DNA of 64,000 nt, taken from positions 38,956,557 through 39,020,556 of the forward strand of contig NC_031502.1 of the NCBI RefSeq assembly GCF_000237925.1. The letters run 5' to 3'. Numbering within the stretch: the stretch's first letter is position 1; the number at the start of each line of letters is the position of its first letter. A model generated the notes under the pieces. It saw only the letters and a list, made by a program, of their open reading frames with translations, did no database searches and was not told the origin of the DNA. Shown in pieces: positions 1 through 12,125 of this stretch. The DNA is from Schistosoma mansoni (lineage: Eukaryota; Platyhelminthes; Trematoda; Strigeidida; Schistosomatidae). Both the position numbers and the translations under genes were made by a program.

Positions 1-3000
1 ACATCAGTTCCTACAATTATTATTACTCCGTCAACAATTTTAACAAAACCACATGAATCCTTCCAATTTGAATGTAAATCAGTTATGCCAGGTGGTGAAC
101 CACAAATTACACTTGAAGGTTCTCCAGTTGAAAATGATCCCAGATTTACAATTATACGCCCAAGCCGTGAACATGTTATTGTTCGAGCAGAAAGTGGTAT
201 TGCTGATCCTGGAAAATATTCTTTCACGTATGAAAATATAGTATACAATTAAAAATTCTTAAAAATCCCATTTATCATACAATGATAAAATTCTCATTCT
301 AAAATATATTTTATTATTGTTTACTTGAATAAAGACAAAAACCAAGTACAAGTTGTAGGATTTGATAATACTAGCCCTTTCTCACTGTAGGGTATGCTTT
401 CAAAGGAAAAGTTACTGTTTAATTTTGAAAAGCAAGCTCTTCTTTCAGTGTATCAGATCAGATATAGTCTACATAATAAGTTGTTAGTTTATAGAGTTTG
501 GCAATTAAAAAGTGTACTTATGAAGATTTAAATTTAAGATATTATGGTCTGGTGAAAGTTTATAAAATAGGGTAAATGCATTATGTTTACAAAATCTAAC
601 TACATAGCCGTCCAAGCCAAAATACACTGACCAAAATAAATAAACAAAATAAAGTGAGTGAACTACGGAGCTGCCTTTTTAAAGCGTTTCGCCGTCCGTT
701 ATTCCTCAACATAGGTGATAATTGATTATACTGTCTCTTATTGTGTTGGAATTAGAAGGTTCACTAATTTGACATTATTTATATTCAATGATAACAGTTT
801 CTTTTGTATTTATGTAAATTTGAGTGAATTACCTAAGACCTAACTTATATTTTGATAGAATTTCCATTTGTTGTGATATGGGGAATGTTATAAATTTCAT
901 TCCATCACATTAAGCATATTGTTCTCACCACGGTTTTCCCAAAAAAAGATATTCACGATCTAGTAATTCCCATATAGTGTAATCTAGCTAAGACACAATG
1001 TGCATTTCAAATTATCCTAAGAATTCAACAATAATTACTGTTTTATTAATCGAATACAACTTTGGTTTATTTTAAACATATGAAAGGATATATTTCTCTC
1101 ATCTTATTTCATGCATTCATTAGGTAATATGATTAGTTTATGCTGTATACTTTTGTTTAAAAATCGGTGATACTACCAGGTTAGTCAAATTAAAGTTGAA
1201 GTGAGATTTCAATTGGGGGCTCACGAGTAGGAAACTGAAAGCTTCGACTGCTAAAAACTAGTATTCTGTAATTGTTGAAACCTAGATATGAAGTCGTTTA
1301 GTTCATTTAAGGGAAATTTCTGCTTCTTATCAAACAGAATGGTGTAATGATTTTTATGAAATAACAATTTTATGAACATATAATTCACGATATTCACAAC
1401 ATGGTCTGTTTAATGTCAAGTAGTCTTTAAGTGGCGAAAACTTAGTTAACTTGACTTTAAATCTGTCAAATTAACAAACTGGTAGATTTTAAGACAAATA
1501 AGTATGATACTAAACTATCAGTTTTAAGAAACTAATCCATTAAAATTACTTAGATTTTAAAGAAATACAATATCTAATATAAATACTTTGAACCCTACAT
1601 AATTTTCCTTCATAAGTCAAACTCGTTTTACTAAACTTATCAAATATGTAATTGAACTTATCTTCATATTTGATAACATGAAGCGATTAGATTTCACTTA
1701 TATATATTATTTTAAATTCAGCTGTACTGTAGTTAGTGCACCTAGTAAGACAATCGTGGTACAAGTTGAATCAGTGTGTCCACCTGGTTATTCTAAGTGC
1801 AAAGATGGAACATGTATCCTGAGTCATCAGTTTTGTGATGGGATAGCTCATTGTCGAGATGGTTCAGACGAAGACAAGTTACGGTGCCGTGAGTTAAACA
1901 TATCTATACATTGATATTTAATTATTAAATATAATATTAGGTAAACTAAATGTTATGAATAATATCCTATTATCAGAAGGGGATTTCGTGGAGATTTTAG
2001 TAGTTTTATATAGTCGAAATCACGAGTCAATCGAAGCTAGACCACCATGGAATACCTAAAAGCACTGGACGTCCGTTTCGTCCTATTGTGGGACTCCTCA
2101 GGAGTGTGTATCGACGATCCCACTTCACGAGATTCGAATCCAGACCTATCAGTCTCGCGCGCGAGCGCTTAACTTCCAGACCGCTGGAGCATAAGATGAA
2201 CACCACTAAGCCAGCGTACATGCAATCCAGCACAAGGCAAGGTGCATGCTTCATTATATACTTTTGTGTCATGTTAATGATCCTTTCGCAGGCTCACCTA
2301 CGGAAACATTGTTACGACTTTTACTTCCTCCAAATAGTCAAATAAAGCTATCTTCTCAGCATCAATCGAGCGGCCAAGCCTTTACAATGACGTCAATCCA
2401 ACGACCTCACTAAACCATTCAATCGGTAGTAGCGATGGGTGGTGTGTACAAAATAGAAGTTTAGAATAGCATTTTAAATAAGTTCTAACATTAGAATATA
2501 TTACTTCATCATCCATTTTTGGGGAATTGTTAATAAACTTTAATAAGGTCTTGAACAAACATACAAAAAATATTGGTTTCCCTACAAGACACATTTTAAT
2601 ACGACTAAATAATAAGCTTGTTGGAACTACAGACAGACATTTCGAGTAATTAGTAGTTGAAGTTAAACATTAACACCGTTGGATACCGGCTCAGTGGTTT
2701 ATCAGTTAAGTGCTCTGGCGCGAGACTGGTAGGTCCTGGGTTCGAATCTCGCGGGTGCGGGATCGTGGATGCGCACTGCTGAGAAGTCCCATAATAGGAC
2801 GATACGGCCGTCCAGTGCTTTCAGGTTTTCCATTGTTGTCTAGCTTCAAATGACTCATGATCTCAACTCTACAAAAATTCCAATCGTTTAAAAATCCCAA
2901 TCATATTAAAAGACTAATATTTGAACGAAGAATATTCTTTTCGATAAATTCTCTTCAGGTTCTACAATTATATATCCAAATTAATAATCCGAAAAAATGG

Positions 3001-6000
3001 TCAGGTTAAAAATTAGTAATACTACTAAAAACCACAAAAAAATTTATTTATGCATAAATTTAAGTTGTAACAGTTCTTCCATTGGCTTAAAATAACTGAA
3101 TTGTCCAGTGCTTCCAGGTTTTCCATGGTGGTCTAGCTTCAATTGATTCATGATCTCAACTATTAAATTGTATGAATTGAAATGATTGTTCAAAAAACCA
3201 TATAAAACGTTACGTCTTTCAATGATTATTTTGTTGTTGCTTGAATATGGTATAAAACCTTAATACTTTTTCAAAAAGAATGAAATATAATGAAAATCTA
3301 AATTATTTCAAATTTTGTTGAGTAACAATACCAACCACCACAGATTTAGCAAACAGACAAGAAAACTTACCACATTCAAATTTATTATCACTGACGATAC
3401 TAAGACCTATCGTCCATGGTATAACTTAGTAACCCTTGCTATGACACTTCGTGCATTCAACATCTCCTTATTACGATCAGAGAGTATCTCACTATCAAAG
3501 GCGTTTATATATTTGAATATATTTCTCACTAACTAACAAGGAATAGTTTGTTCTCGAATAAGCATAACCCCTATAATAATATGACGACGTTTTTTCTTAA
3601 AAATAGAATTAAAAGGTTATTCCATGGTAATGGATGGATAAAATGGTGAATACTAGCTTTAACAGTAAAAGCTAAATGAATTTAAATAACCTATAATAGT
3701 CTTACTGAAATTATTCTACCCCAGTAATTTAAAGCATTAATTATTAGTGATCTTTTTGTAACTCTGTTATTAGCTGAAGTGACTGCTGATATACGAGTCC
3801 ACTTTACTCCTGGCGAATTACGGATTCAGCCTGGTCGAGCATTCCGTTTGGAATGTGTGACGGATAGACCGGGCACATCTCCAGTTTTACAGTTTATTGA
3901 TGGGAGACCAATCACAAGTGACCAACGATTTGTGGTTTCTAGGCCATCAACTGAACGTGCAATCATAGACGTTCCTGGAGGCCTTGATGCTAGAGACAGA
4001 CAGATCATAATCGAGTAAGCCTAAATTTATTGACAATACTCCCTTACCTATTTTATTCATATCATTACTAATTTCTGATAGTTGTTGATTTATTGTAAAT
4101 ATTACTACAATTCAGGTTAAAATATATAGTCTATTTATACATAAATAGATAAATAAATCGGAAAAACTGAAAGGGATCCAATGAATAACCACTTTTTTAA
4201 AGAACAAAACTAAAAGTAACTGGATCCATATTTTACAAACATCTCATTGCAGGTTTCTTAGTTTACTTTTTCCGAATAAAATGTAAGCATTTCATGTTTA
4301 TAAAAATCTACAAATTATCGCGATCGCTTCAGCAAACCGGAGAACAGTTGTACTTCTTTGTTCGCTAATGATTTTGAAAGCATGAGAGAGGTCAATGGTG
4401 TGCCCGGTGTCGAGTAAATGCCGAGCTATTGCACTGTTGAGAGCCCTGGTCCCTCGCAGCCTCAGTTTCTTAGGAACATGTTCAGAAATGTCATAGTTAA
4501 AATCACTAATCGATCTAAGCTAGACTAGTATTGAAAACCTGGAAGCGCAAGACGGCAGTTTCATCCTAGTTATGAACTCCTCAGCAGTGTGCATCCCCTA
4601 TTTAGTACCAGGGAACCAAACCCAAAACCTCCAGTCTTGTACACGAACTTTTCACCACTAGATTCAATACCATTAATAATCATGTGCCTACTAATGACTA
4701 GCCTCAAGATGCAACTCATGGATTTTTAGTGAGGAGCCGTAACCAGTGAAGTCCAGTCAGTGTCAAGTGTGAAAGAGTTATCCATCTCAGACAAAAGATC
4801 AAGGGTTGTGCAAAATCATGGGGTGATTGAAGTCAGACACTAACAACATTGGATACCGATTGAGTAATCTTGAGCGTGATACCAAATGTGTTGTGTTCGA
4901 TCACTGAGTGCGAGTTTATGGATGGTTAATTTTGAGGAGTTTCATACTATGACGAGACGTCTGTCTAGTGCTTCCAGGTTTTCAATGGGGGTCTAGCTTA
5001 GATCAAATCATGATTTCAACCTTGAAAATACTAAAATTTCCACAACCCCCCATACCAATAAATCAAATATTTATCAAGTATTATACTCTTATGATCTTAT
5101 TTGATTAAGAAATTAAAAGAACCTCAACAACTCTCTTAGTAAGTTCTGTAACCTCGATTTTCAAACAGTTGGATTAGACAATTTTTTAATGATCATTTTT
5201 AAAAAAACTGGATTTAGATAATTATGTGAGTCATCTCAGCCGGTAAAAGAAAACCTGTTAATTATGTCCCTGGTGTCCGACTCATTAATTAATTCGTATG
5301 TGTAACCTTCTAAGCGGTGAACTAAACGAGGATTACAAAATTTAAATAATTACCAAAACGAACAATAAATAATTACAAATAGATGTATAGTTCAGATGTT
5401 CGTTTTTCAGATCATCGCAGGAAACAACTGTAATCGTTATCCATATACATAATCCAGTCTTTTATAAACTAAATGTTTACCAACTGACATGTCAGTTTGC
5501 ATCTTTATTGTCTCCAATGTTATAACTTACCAGATTCAATAAAAGATCTAGCAGCCGCGGCCAAAAAAATGGATTTATATTTTCTATGTATTTAGTTAAA
5601 TAAATTACCCGTACTAATGATCCAAGCCTAACTGTAGTATAGTAAAATCAAAATAGTATTTACTGTGTTGTATCGAATTACATGTTTACTCTGAAACAAA
5701 TGTTTATCTTTCTAATTGATAACTTAAACAAATTCCAAGTCATTATCAGAATATGAAAGTAGATTCTCCCCAGTTGTTTACCGACTTTTTAAATTTCAGA
5801 TGTATATCTCCCAGTGGCGAAAGAAAAACATCAACCATCTTCATCGAACTAGGTTGTCAACCAGGACAAAGACGATGTCCCAGTGGGCAGTGTATATTTG
5901 TTGGTCAATTCTGTGATGGGAAACCTGATTGCGATGATGGATTTGATGAGAGACCTGAAAACTGTGGTATATTTTTCATATTCTGCATATTATATATCCT

Positions 6001-9000
6001 GATTACTTATTCCCGAATTTCTGCTGTCAGTAAATACTTACTTACTTTCTTACTTACGCCTGTTACCATCCGTGGAGCATAGGTGGCCTACCGGGATTCT
6101 TTAACCAACTCTGTCATCAGACAATCATTAAAAAGTGTACCCACAAGTCATAATTTGAATCACCTTATGACAACTGTCAAAACTATATTTCAATGTGCGT
6201 TGAAATATTTAAATTTATATCAAAGTTTAGAAAATATATGGATTTGCGAAAATGTATCAGCACTTATTAAGTAGGGTAGAAGGAAAATAACATAGAATGG
6301 TCTAATCAGCAGAAACAAAGTCCGGTTATAACCAGATCAAGAGTGGTGCTATATAATCTTCGATAGTACTTACATATTGTTAGGTTGTATTAATAGCAGA
6401 AAGTAAACAAATGCTCTATGACTGATAACTTTTCGAAAGCAAGGAACCTTTTGAATAAACAGTATCAACAGTCAAAATATGAACTGTATTCAGACGTCGT
6501 TTTCCTCCAAGACAGGTTTACGTTATACTCTGAAATGCAATCATTATTTATCTGACGACTATTTGTCACAAAATCTAAATCTGTTCAAATCGACGTCCTG
6601 CCGAAAGGAATGGTATCATGTTATCATATACAACTCTAGAGTAAACGCTGAACATAAATGTCATTAACCTAGTATTTGATGAAAATTAACTTATTTTTAT
6701 TATTTTGATTAGAATGGTGCTAACAGTTTTCTAATTCCAATGATTATAGAGTACTGTGATCCAATAACAAAACCATGTGAAATTGTGAATGGTATATCAC
6801 CTAGAGAAAAAACCTATGAACTACATTGGAGATGTGATGGTGAAGATGATTGTGGAAATCGATTTGATGAACAAAATTGTTTGAATGGTGAGTATTTGTT
6901 TAAATAACGAAACTCATAATATATATATATAAAGAATAAGATAGCATTTATTGAATGACTTTAGTTCATTTTATAATAAAATGTTAATAAAAGTTAAATT
7001 GTCAGAAGGCGGTTTTGTGGAGATTTCAGTAATTTTATATAGTTGAAATCATGATTCAATTGAATATAGACCATCATGGTAAGCCTGGAAGCACTGGACG
7101 GCCATTTAGTCCAATTGTAGGACTCCTCAGCAGTGCACATCCACCATCTCGCCTCGATACTGGATCCAGGAGGTATTTCCTGGAGTTATAGTGAGAAGCA
7201 GTGACTAATGGAGTTCAACCAGGTCTGTTGGGAGATTTCAACTCACTGAAGACATTGGTAAATGGTTGCTTAATTACGTGGATTGGTTAAAATTAGACGT
7301 TAACACCGTTGAATGCCGCCTCAGTGGTCTAGTGGTTAAGCGTTGGCGCGCAAAACTGATAGGTCCTGGATTCGAATCCCGCGAGGCGGGATCATGGATG
7401 TACACTGCTGAGGAGTCCCACAATAGAACAAAACGGCCGTCCGGTTCTTCCAGGTTTTCCATAGTGGTCTAGCTTCAATTGACTCATGATTTCAACTACA
7501 TAAAATTACTAAAATCTCCACAAAACCCCTTCAGAGAAGTTAAATTATTGTTTTCGAAATACCATTAATTATCACTATGTAAATGTTTTCAGTTAGAATT
7601 TCTTAGTGAAAAAATGATATAAATTTTTATGTAGACTCTAATGACAAAATGTTTAAACATAAATATGTAACTGTTAAAATATTCTATCGAACTGACAATA
7701 ATTAATTTGTAACGAATCAAATATCAGCTGATAATTATCATTTCTTGCACATATTTAATAATGATATTGCTTATTAGTGAATTAATTGTAGTTATACTTA
7801 AATAGCAATTCAGTTTACAACTTATATTTTAATTTCAGACACTCGTGTACCAAATAAAGAGTGTGGTGCTACTCATTTCAGATGTGGTACTGCACCATAT
7901 CAATATATACCATTTGCATACTGGTGTGATGGAGGTCGTGATTGTCGAGGTGGTGAAGATGAAGCTGATTGTTGTAAGGAAATAACCTCAACTTTTTGGG
8001 CATTTTTATTTGTTTTTTTTAATTATTATTATCAAACGAAAACAGTTTTGTAGTTAGATGTCATATTTAGGAAAAGGATCAACATAGACTAAGGTGTTAT
8101 TGTTAAGGGTAATAAAAAAATATACATTAAAATCATTTTACAAACTAGTAAACCAATAATAATAATCTTTATATAGGATATTTTGCAAGTATTTCTTTTT
8201 ATGGATATTAAAAAGTATACAGATTATATAAATTCTTATATTATGAGTTAAAGCAACATATGTAAATGAACAACATTATCTACAATTTGGTCCTCATCCG
8301 ACTTTACTCTGATATACAGAAAACAACATTTTTGTTTATATATGTTATTCAAACTATGGATATTATCCGCGAACTGAAATATTGTAAATTAATTAGTCCC
8401 TCCTTTAGATCATGATCGAATTATGAACAGAAGAAGAGTTGATCTGAAAAATGTGACATATTTGCAACATTTTGAACAACAAGATCACTTATATATTTTT
8501 CAAGGCATTTACAAGTAAAACTTAATGAAGATCAGTTAAAAATGAAAGTTTGAATAAACATAAAATGATGGTTGTGTAGTGAACAAAACACCGGTTGGGG
8601 ACAATCGAATGTATTTGAGCACAAATTACAGACTATCTCACTAAATTCTGACAACCATACAGCAAACAGCAAATTTGCAAAATAACAACTAATTGTTTCA
8701 ATCTTCACTGTTCCTTCTGTAAATATCAGTTCATCTTCTCTAATTTCATTGTTCATGCATTTTCATACCAATTGCGCTTCATTTCAGTTCTTTCCTTATC
8801 GGTCTTCTGCCAAAATACATTACATGTCTGACCATCGCCATATAATACTTATATGGATATAAGTAAACCACACTACAGTTGTAAATGAAAGAAAGAGAGA
8901 CAAAACAATCAATGTGATTTGAAGAGAACATTAAATTATCACATCAGCCTAGGTTGTAAAATGGCTTAAAAATGACCAAGGCCCATTCAAAGTTAAAACA

Positions 9001-11229
9001 AACTGTTTTGGTACAAATAAAGGAGGTTTTAATTTGAGAATAGTTAGTACTGCTATAAATCTAAGAATTCCTCTTTACCGATTTTTACACAACATTTTAA
9101 ATGCTGTACCGATGTCAGTCCTATAATCCATTTCATTTGTGTCTTGTTATCGAAGAACATTTTTTTCTACTTCCTAAGTTTATAGAAGCATTTTATACTA
9201 ATTGATTCGGAAGCCATCTGGGCAGATATTTCATAACCCTTGATGACGTTGCTCGATTATTCATTCTTATTTATGAGTGTCAATACAAACATGTGAATGA
9301 GTAAATGGAGTGGTATGTGATACGATCGTTTGTTTGAATTTTGTGGTGCAAATACATCATATCTCTCGGACCAACTCCGTCTTCTCACCAACAGATTTTA
9401 ATTGTAAATTATAATAGAACAAATCTATACTAACTTTGTGATGAGAACATTTAGAGAGAAAGAAGTGGAAAGTAAATAGATTCCTTAATATCACTCAAAC
9501 AAAAGTCAACTTTCTCAATGGACTATATATCTATTTGATTAGTTTGTAAAAATATCATTTAGTCATCTACTTTTCTGAAGATTTTCTAATCTATTGTTTC
9601 GTTTCAGTTTCAAATGTTTTAGTTAAAAGATAGCGAGTAGTAGAATTATTTAAATATATGAATTTGAATGTAAATGTAGTGGTAGTTCATTATTATTAGC
9701 TTTATTCAATACTACATTTTTGGTACAATATAGAATTATCATCTCAAAGTATTTCAACAACTTTCCGTTTCTTACTTCTTGATCGATCCTGACGATAAAT
9801 ATTGAGTGATCGCCAGTTAAAAGCTAACAGTCCAGTCAATGGACATCTAAATAATGTACATTCTGTTTGCTGCATATTGCCAGAAACCACGATGTCTCTA
9901 ATTGGGCCTTTTGTAACTTGTACAGAGAAAGGTTGTACACTTTTCAGAAATGCACCTGAATAGGTTATACGATTAATAGCCATAATGATGTATTAAAACA
10001 AACAAAATTAGATAACTTGTTGAAATATCTAGATAACAGGAATAGGTAGCTCAGATGTTCAAGTAGGCTGCCTTAAGCTGGGACTTGTACCATTTACATT
10101 AACACATTTTCAATTAATTAAAATAATTTTCGAATACTGACTTTAAAAAGAAACAGTAATAGATAGTATATCTTTTAAAATCTCTCGAAAGAGTATTAGA
10201 CTTCATATAGTAATTTAAATGTATTCGTTAAATAAATTCTAACTTTGTCTCTATAAGTAATAAACTGCAAACCTCACTGTAGCTATAACGAACAGATAAT
10301 CGATTAAAGTGTGGAAACACTTCTATATACAATAATTACATTTCTGTAATCCAAATATCCTAAGTGAGTACTATATTTGTAAAGCTAGTGATGGAAACTG
10401 TTTATTGGTTAATGTACTCTATTAACTTAATAATAGAAAGTCCTACCTTATTACATGTATATTTTGACAATTTCAATAACTTTATTCCACTTATTCTACG
10501 AATACTTCAACAGTTTGAGTTAAGATATAAAATAGTGATAATCCTGTAAAAACAGTGAAGAAATTCATCTTCGTTACATGAAAACTCATCAAAATGTGTT
10601 CATTTCTGTTTTATTCTTTATAAAATCTACTATATGCTATCAATATATTGTAAATTGTGATTGACAGTGGTGATTATTGACTTGGATTATATGTTCAAAC
10701 GATTGTAAGTGCAATAATATAACGACTAAAGGAGATTTTTGTGGATCTATAGAAGGTTTCAAAGTAAATATCAGTTATTGTAGTTTTCATCATTTGCATT
10801 GTGCATGTCAGTGTTTTAACTGATACCTTTTTGTTTGAAAAACATTTTTATTATACTCAAATAATAATCAAAATAGTTTTTGAAATTGATTGCTAGTGTT
10901 TTAACTACCTTTCAGCGCCACCTACTATAATTCAAACTCAACGTCAAGAAACTCATAGAGTTCGTCCTGGTGGTAGGCTGATTTTAGAATGTGAAGCATC
11001 CGGCGTTCCACCACCTATGATTATTTGGCGTTTCAATTGGAGATGTCTTCGTGATGAAACACGAATGAGGACCCAAGCTGTGCCAAGTTCGCTTGAATGT
11101 AAGGGTTCAAAAAGTCGTCTAACGATCGAAAACTTCAGGGAAGGTGACGATGGAATTTACAATTGTGAAGCACTGACATCGAAAGAAAGAGCCATGTCCC
11201 AGGATATATTTGTTTTCCTATCTCCTTAG
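1..11229 (+). CDS. Ig / LDL-receptor class A repeat protein, perlecan-like (3' part of gene)
   Basis: Extracellular modular protein; the alternation of Ig and LDLa modules is typical of perlecan (basement-membrane proteoglycan) and of LDLR-type proteins. Exons read: 1-227 (Ig, open at the window edge), 1722-1888 (LDLa), 3774-4014 (Ig), 5800-5966 (LDLa), 6750-6887 (LDLa), 7839-7973 (LDLa), 10916-11229 (Ig, ending in TAG). All have GT/AG borders and every junction keeps frame. The LDLa exons show the family signature, for example FCDGIAHCRDGSDE and FCDGKPDCDDGFDE, with the calcium-binding acidic residues; the 6750 and 7839 modules are more divergent (RCDGEDDCGNRFDE; WCDGGRDCRGGEDE). The last exon is an I-set domain with the tryptophan and the DDGIYNCEA signature. 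No membrane segment follows, so this end is predicted secreted or matrix-bound. The 5' end lies outside the window. A perlecan fragment is my favoured reading; another Ig/LDLa protein cannot be excluded. Confidence 0.85.
228..1721 (+). other. Intron, no recognisable feature
   Basis: AT-rich intron between the first Ig exon and the first LDLa exon. I see no coding exon or repeat family I recognise. Confidence 0.6.
1975..2200 (-). repeat. tRNA-derived hammerhead-like repeat, copy 1
   Basis: On the minus strand it reads: tRNA-like head with a B-box-like GATTCGAATC, then CTGAGGAG, a stem (GTCCC / GGAC), GAAA, the near-palindrome ACGGACGT and a tail ending in CTCCAC near 1990. Same family as copies at 2686, 4497, 4843, 7004, 7300, 14280 and 14586. 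It lies in the intron between exons ending 1888 and starting 3774 of the Ig/LDLa gene. Confidence 0.7.
2686..2890 (+). repeat. tRNA-derived hammerhead-like repeat, copy 2
   Basis: Begins with an A-box-like GGCTCAGTGG and B-box-like GGTTCGAATC (tRNA-type Pol III promoter pair), followed at 2779 by CTGAGAAG, stem GTCCC/GGAC, GATA, the palindrome CGGCCG and the tail with TCAGGTTTTCC. A fragment of the same tail is repeated at 3103-3170. Confidence 0.7.
3103..3170 (+). repeat. Tail fragment of the hammerhead-like repeat
   Basis: Only the segment from CCAGTGCTTCCAGG through the TCATGATCTCAACT tail motif is present. Confidence 0.55.
4497..5052. repeat. Inverted pair of hammerhead-like repeats with common spacer (unit I)
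   Basis: Left arm (about 4497-4670) is in minus orientation and right arm (about 4843-5052) in plus orientation. The spacer contains GTGAGGAGCCGTAACCAGTG and GAAGTCCAGT, matching the spacers of the pairs at 7004-7535 and 14280-14716. Sits in the intron between exons ending 4014 and starting 5800. This unit is the most degenerate of the three and no clear target-site duplication is seen. Confidence 0.6.
5053..5799 (+). other. Intron remainder, nothing recognised
   Basis: AT-rich intronic sequence upstream of the LDLa exon at 5800; the same holds for 5967-6749. No supportable feature seen. Confidence 0.5.
7004..7535. repeat. Inverted pair of hammerhead-like repeats with TIRs and a 10-bp target-site duplication (unit II)
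   Basis: Outer ends form imperfect terminal inverted repeats: GGTTTTGTGGAGATTT on the left and AAATCTCCACAAAACC on the right. The direct flank AAGTTAAATT occurs at 6991-7000 and 7537-7546. The right arm (7300-7535) has a tRNA-like head (CCTCAGTGGTCTAGTGG, GGATTCGAATCC), then CTGAGGAG, a stem and ACGGCCGT. The left arm repeats the hammerhead-like part and tail in inverse orientation. The spacer contains GTGAGAAGCAGTGAC. Located in the intron between exons ending 6887 and starting 7839. Confidence 0.75.
7974..10915 (+). other. Long intron of the Ig/LDLa gene, mostly featureless
   Basis: AT-rich intron before the terminal Ig exon. Apart from the antisense reading frame at 9744-9983 I see no exon, RNA gene or recognised repeat. 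Confidence 0.5.
9744..9983 (-). CDS. Unassigned antisense ORF or terminal exon, 79 codons
   Basis: I do not recognise this protein. It is an open frame antisense to the last intron of the Ig/LDLa gene. Its base composition and codon choice look more coding-like than the AT-rich intron around it. It has a cysteine pair (ECTLFRC) and a basic run near its C-terminus (RSRSKKRKVV). An AG acceptor (ttcag before GTGCATTT, near 9955) lies inside the frame, so it could be the last exon of a nested minus-strand gene rather than starting at its ATG. No upstream exon was found. It could also be chance. Confidence 0.3.
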   Translation of the reverse strand: MAINRITYSGAFLKSVQPFSVQVTKGPIRDIVVSGNMQQTECTLFRCPLTGLLAFNWRSLNIYRQDRSRSKKRKVVEIL

Positions 11230-11525
11230 TTATGTTTTCATTTTCAAGTGATATTATAAAATATCAAGTTGAATTAATAGTTATATTATCATTTTATCAT
11301 ATATTTTTCAAATTTCTAATTTAATTCTATATGCCAAAATAGCAATGTTCTGAATTTCACAATAGTATATCTTTAAATCATCATACAATTAATTTTGCCC
11401 TTTGGAATTTTAATTTTCAAGTTATACGTTATTCTGTTATATGAAATTCTAAATATAATGCTTATTTGAAGAGATTCCAGCTTTTAGTACACCATTTACA
11501 AAATTTTAAGCTCAGAGATCAAAGC

Positions 11526-12125
11526 ATACTTACTTATACCTGTTATCCTTCAAGGAGGAGAATAGGCTACCCACCAACATCCCCAATCCAACCTTGTCTT
11601 CAGCAATCCTTTCCAGCTCTTTCCAATTGTTATTCATTCTCTCCACGTCTCGGACCAAGTGTGTTTTTTGACTTTCCTCTTTTCCATTTACCTTCAGGAT
11701 TGCAAATTATCACTTGTCTCGTGATACAGTTTGATGATTTCCGTAATATATGTTCTATCCACTTCCAACGTATTTTCCTAATTTCCTCTTCAGCTGCAAG
11801 CTGGTTTGTCCCCTCCCAAAGAAGGTTGTTGCTGATGGTGTCTGGCCAGTGAATGTTGAATATTTTGTGTAGAAAATTGTTTATAAATACTTGTACCTTC
11901 TTGACAATGGAGATGCAGTCTCACGGTAGCAAGGACCGCATTCCTACACTTGAAGAACATATGGAACTCAGAACAACTGTCAACCAATATCAAAGTCAAA
12001 ATCTTCATTGCGAACGTCAAGACAGTCCTACTATAGGGAGCTGAAATATGGAGAACTACTACAACCATCATCAAGAAATTAAAAGTGTTTATAAAAAGTT
12101 TTCTACTCAAGAGCAATAAACCCTT
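11526..12125 (-). mobile_element. SR2-like (RTE) LINE 3' end with internal inversion
   Basis: 11526-11905 reads on the minus strand as the C-terminal part of the SR2-like ORF2 ([17 protein letters not shown] type, ending in a serine-asparagine-arginine-lysine region followed by TAAGTAAG). 11930-12115 reads on the plus strand as the segment that normally lies just upstream of it (EHMEL, VNQYQSQN, then TTTIIKK in another frame). Same family as 55296-58296 and 18205-18390. Stops and frameshifts throughout; dead copy. Confidence 0.75.

Noticed and set aside
2088-2345. Overlapping ORFs at 2027-2345
   Set aside because: They run through the hammerhead-like repeat and reflect its GC-rich composition, not a gene.
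7310-7390. Candidate functional tRNA gene (A and B boxes)
   Set aside because: No cloverleaf with acceptor and anticodon stems; the boxes belong to the hammerhead-like repeat.
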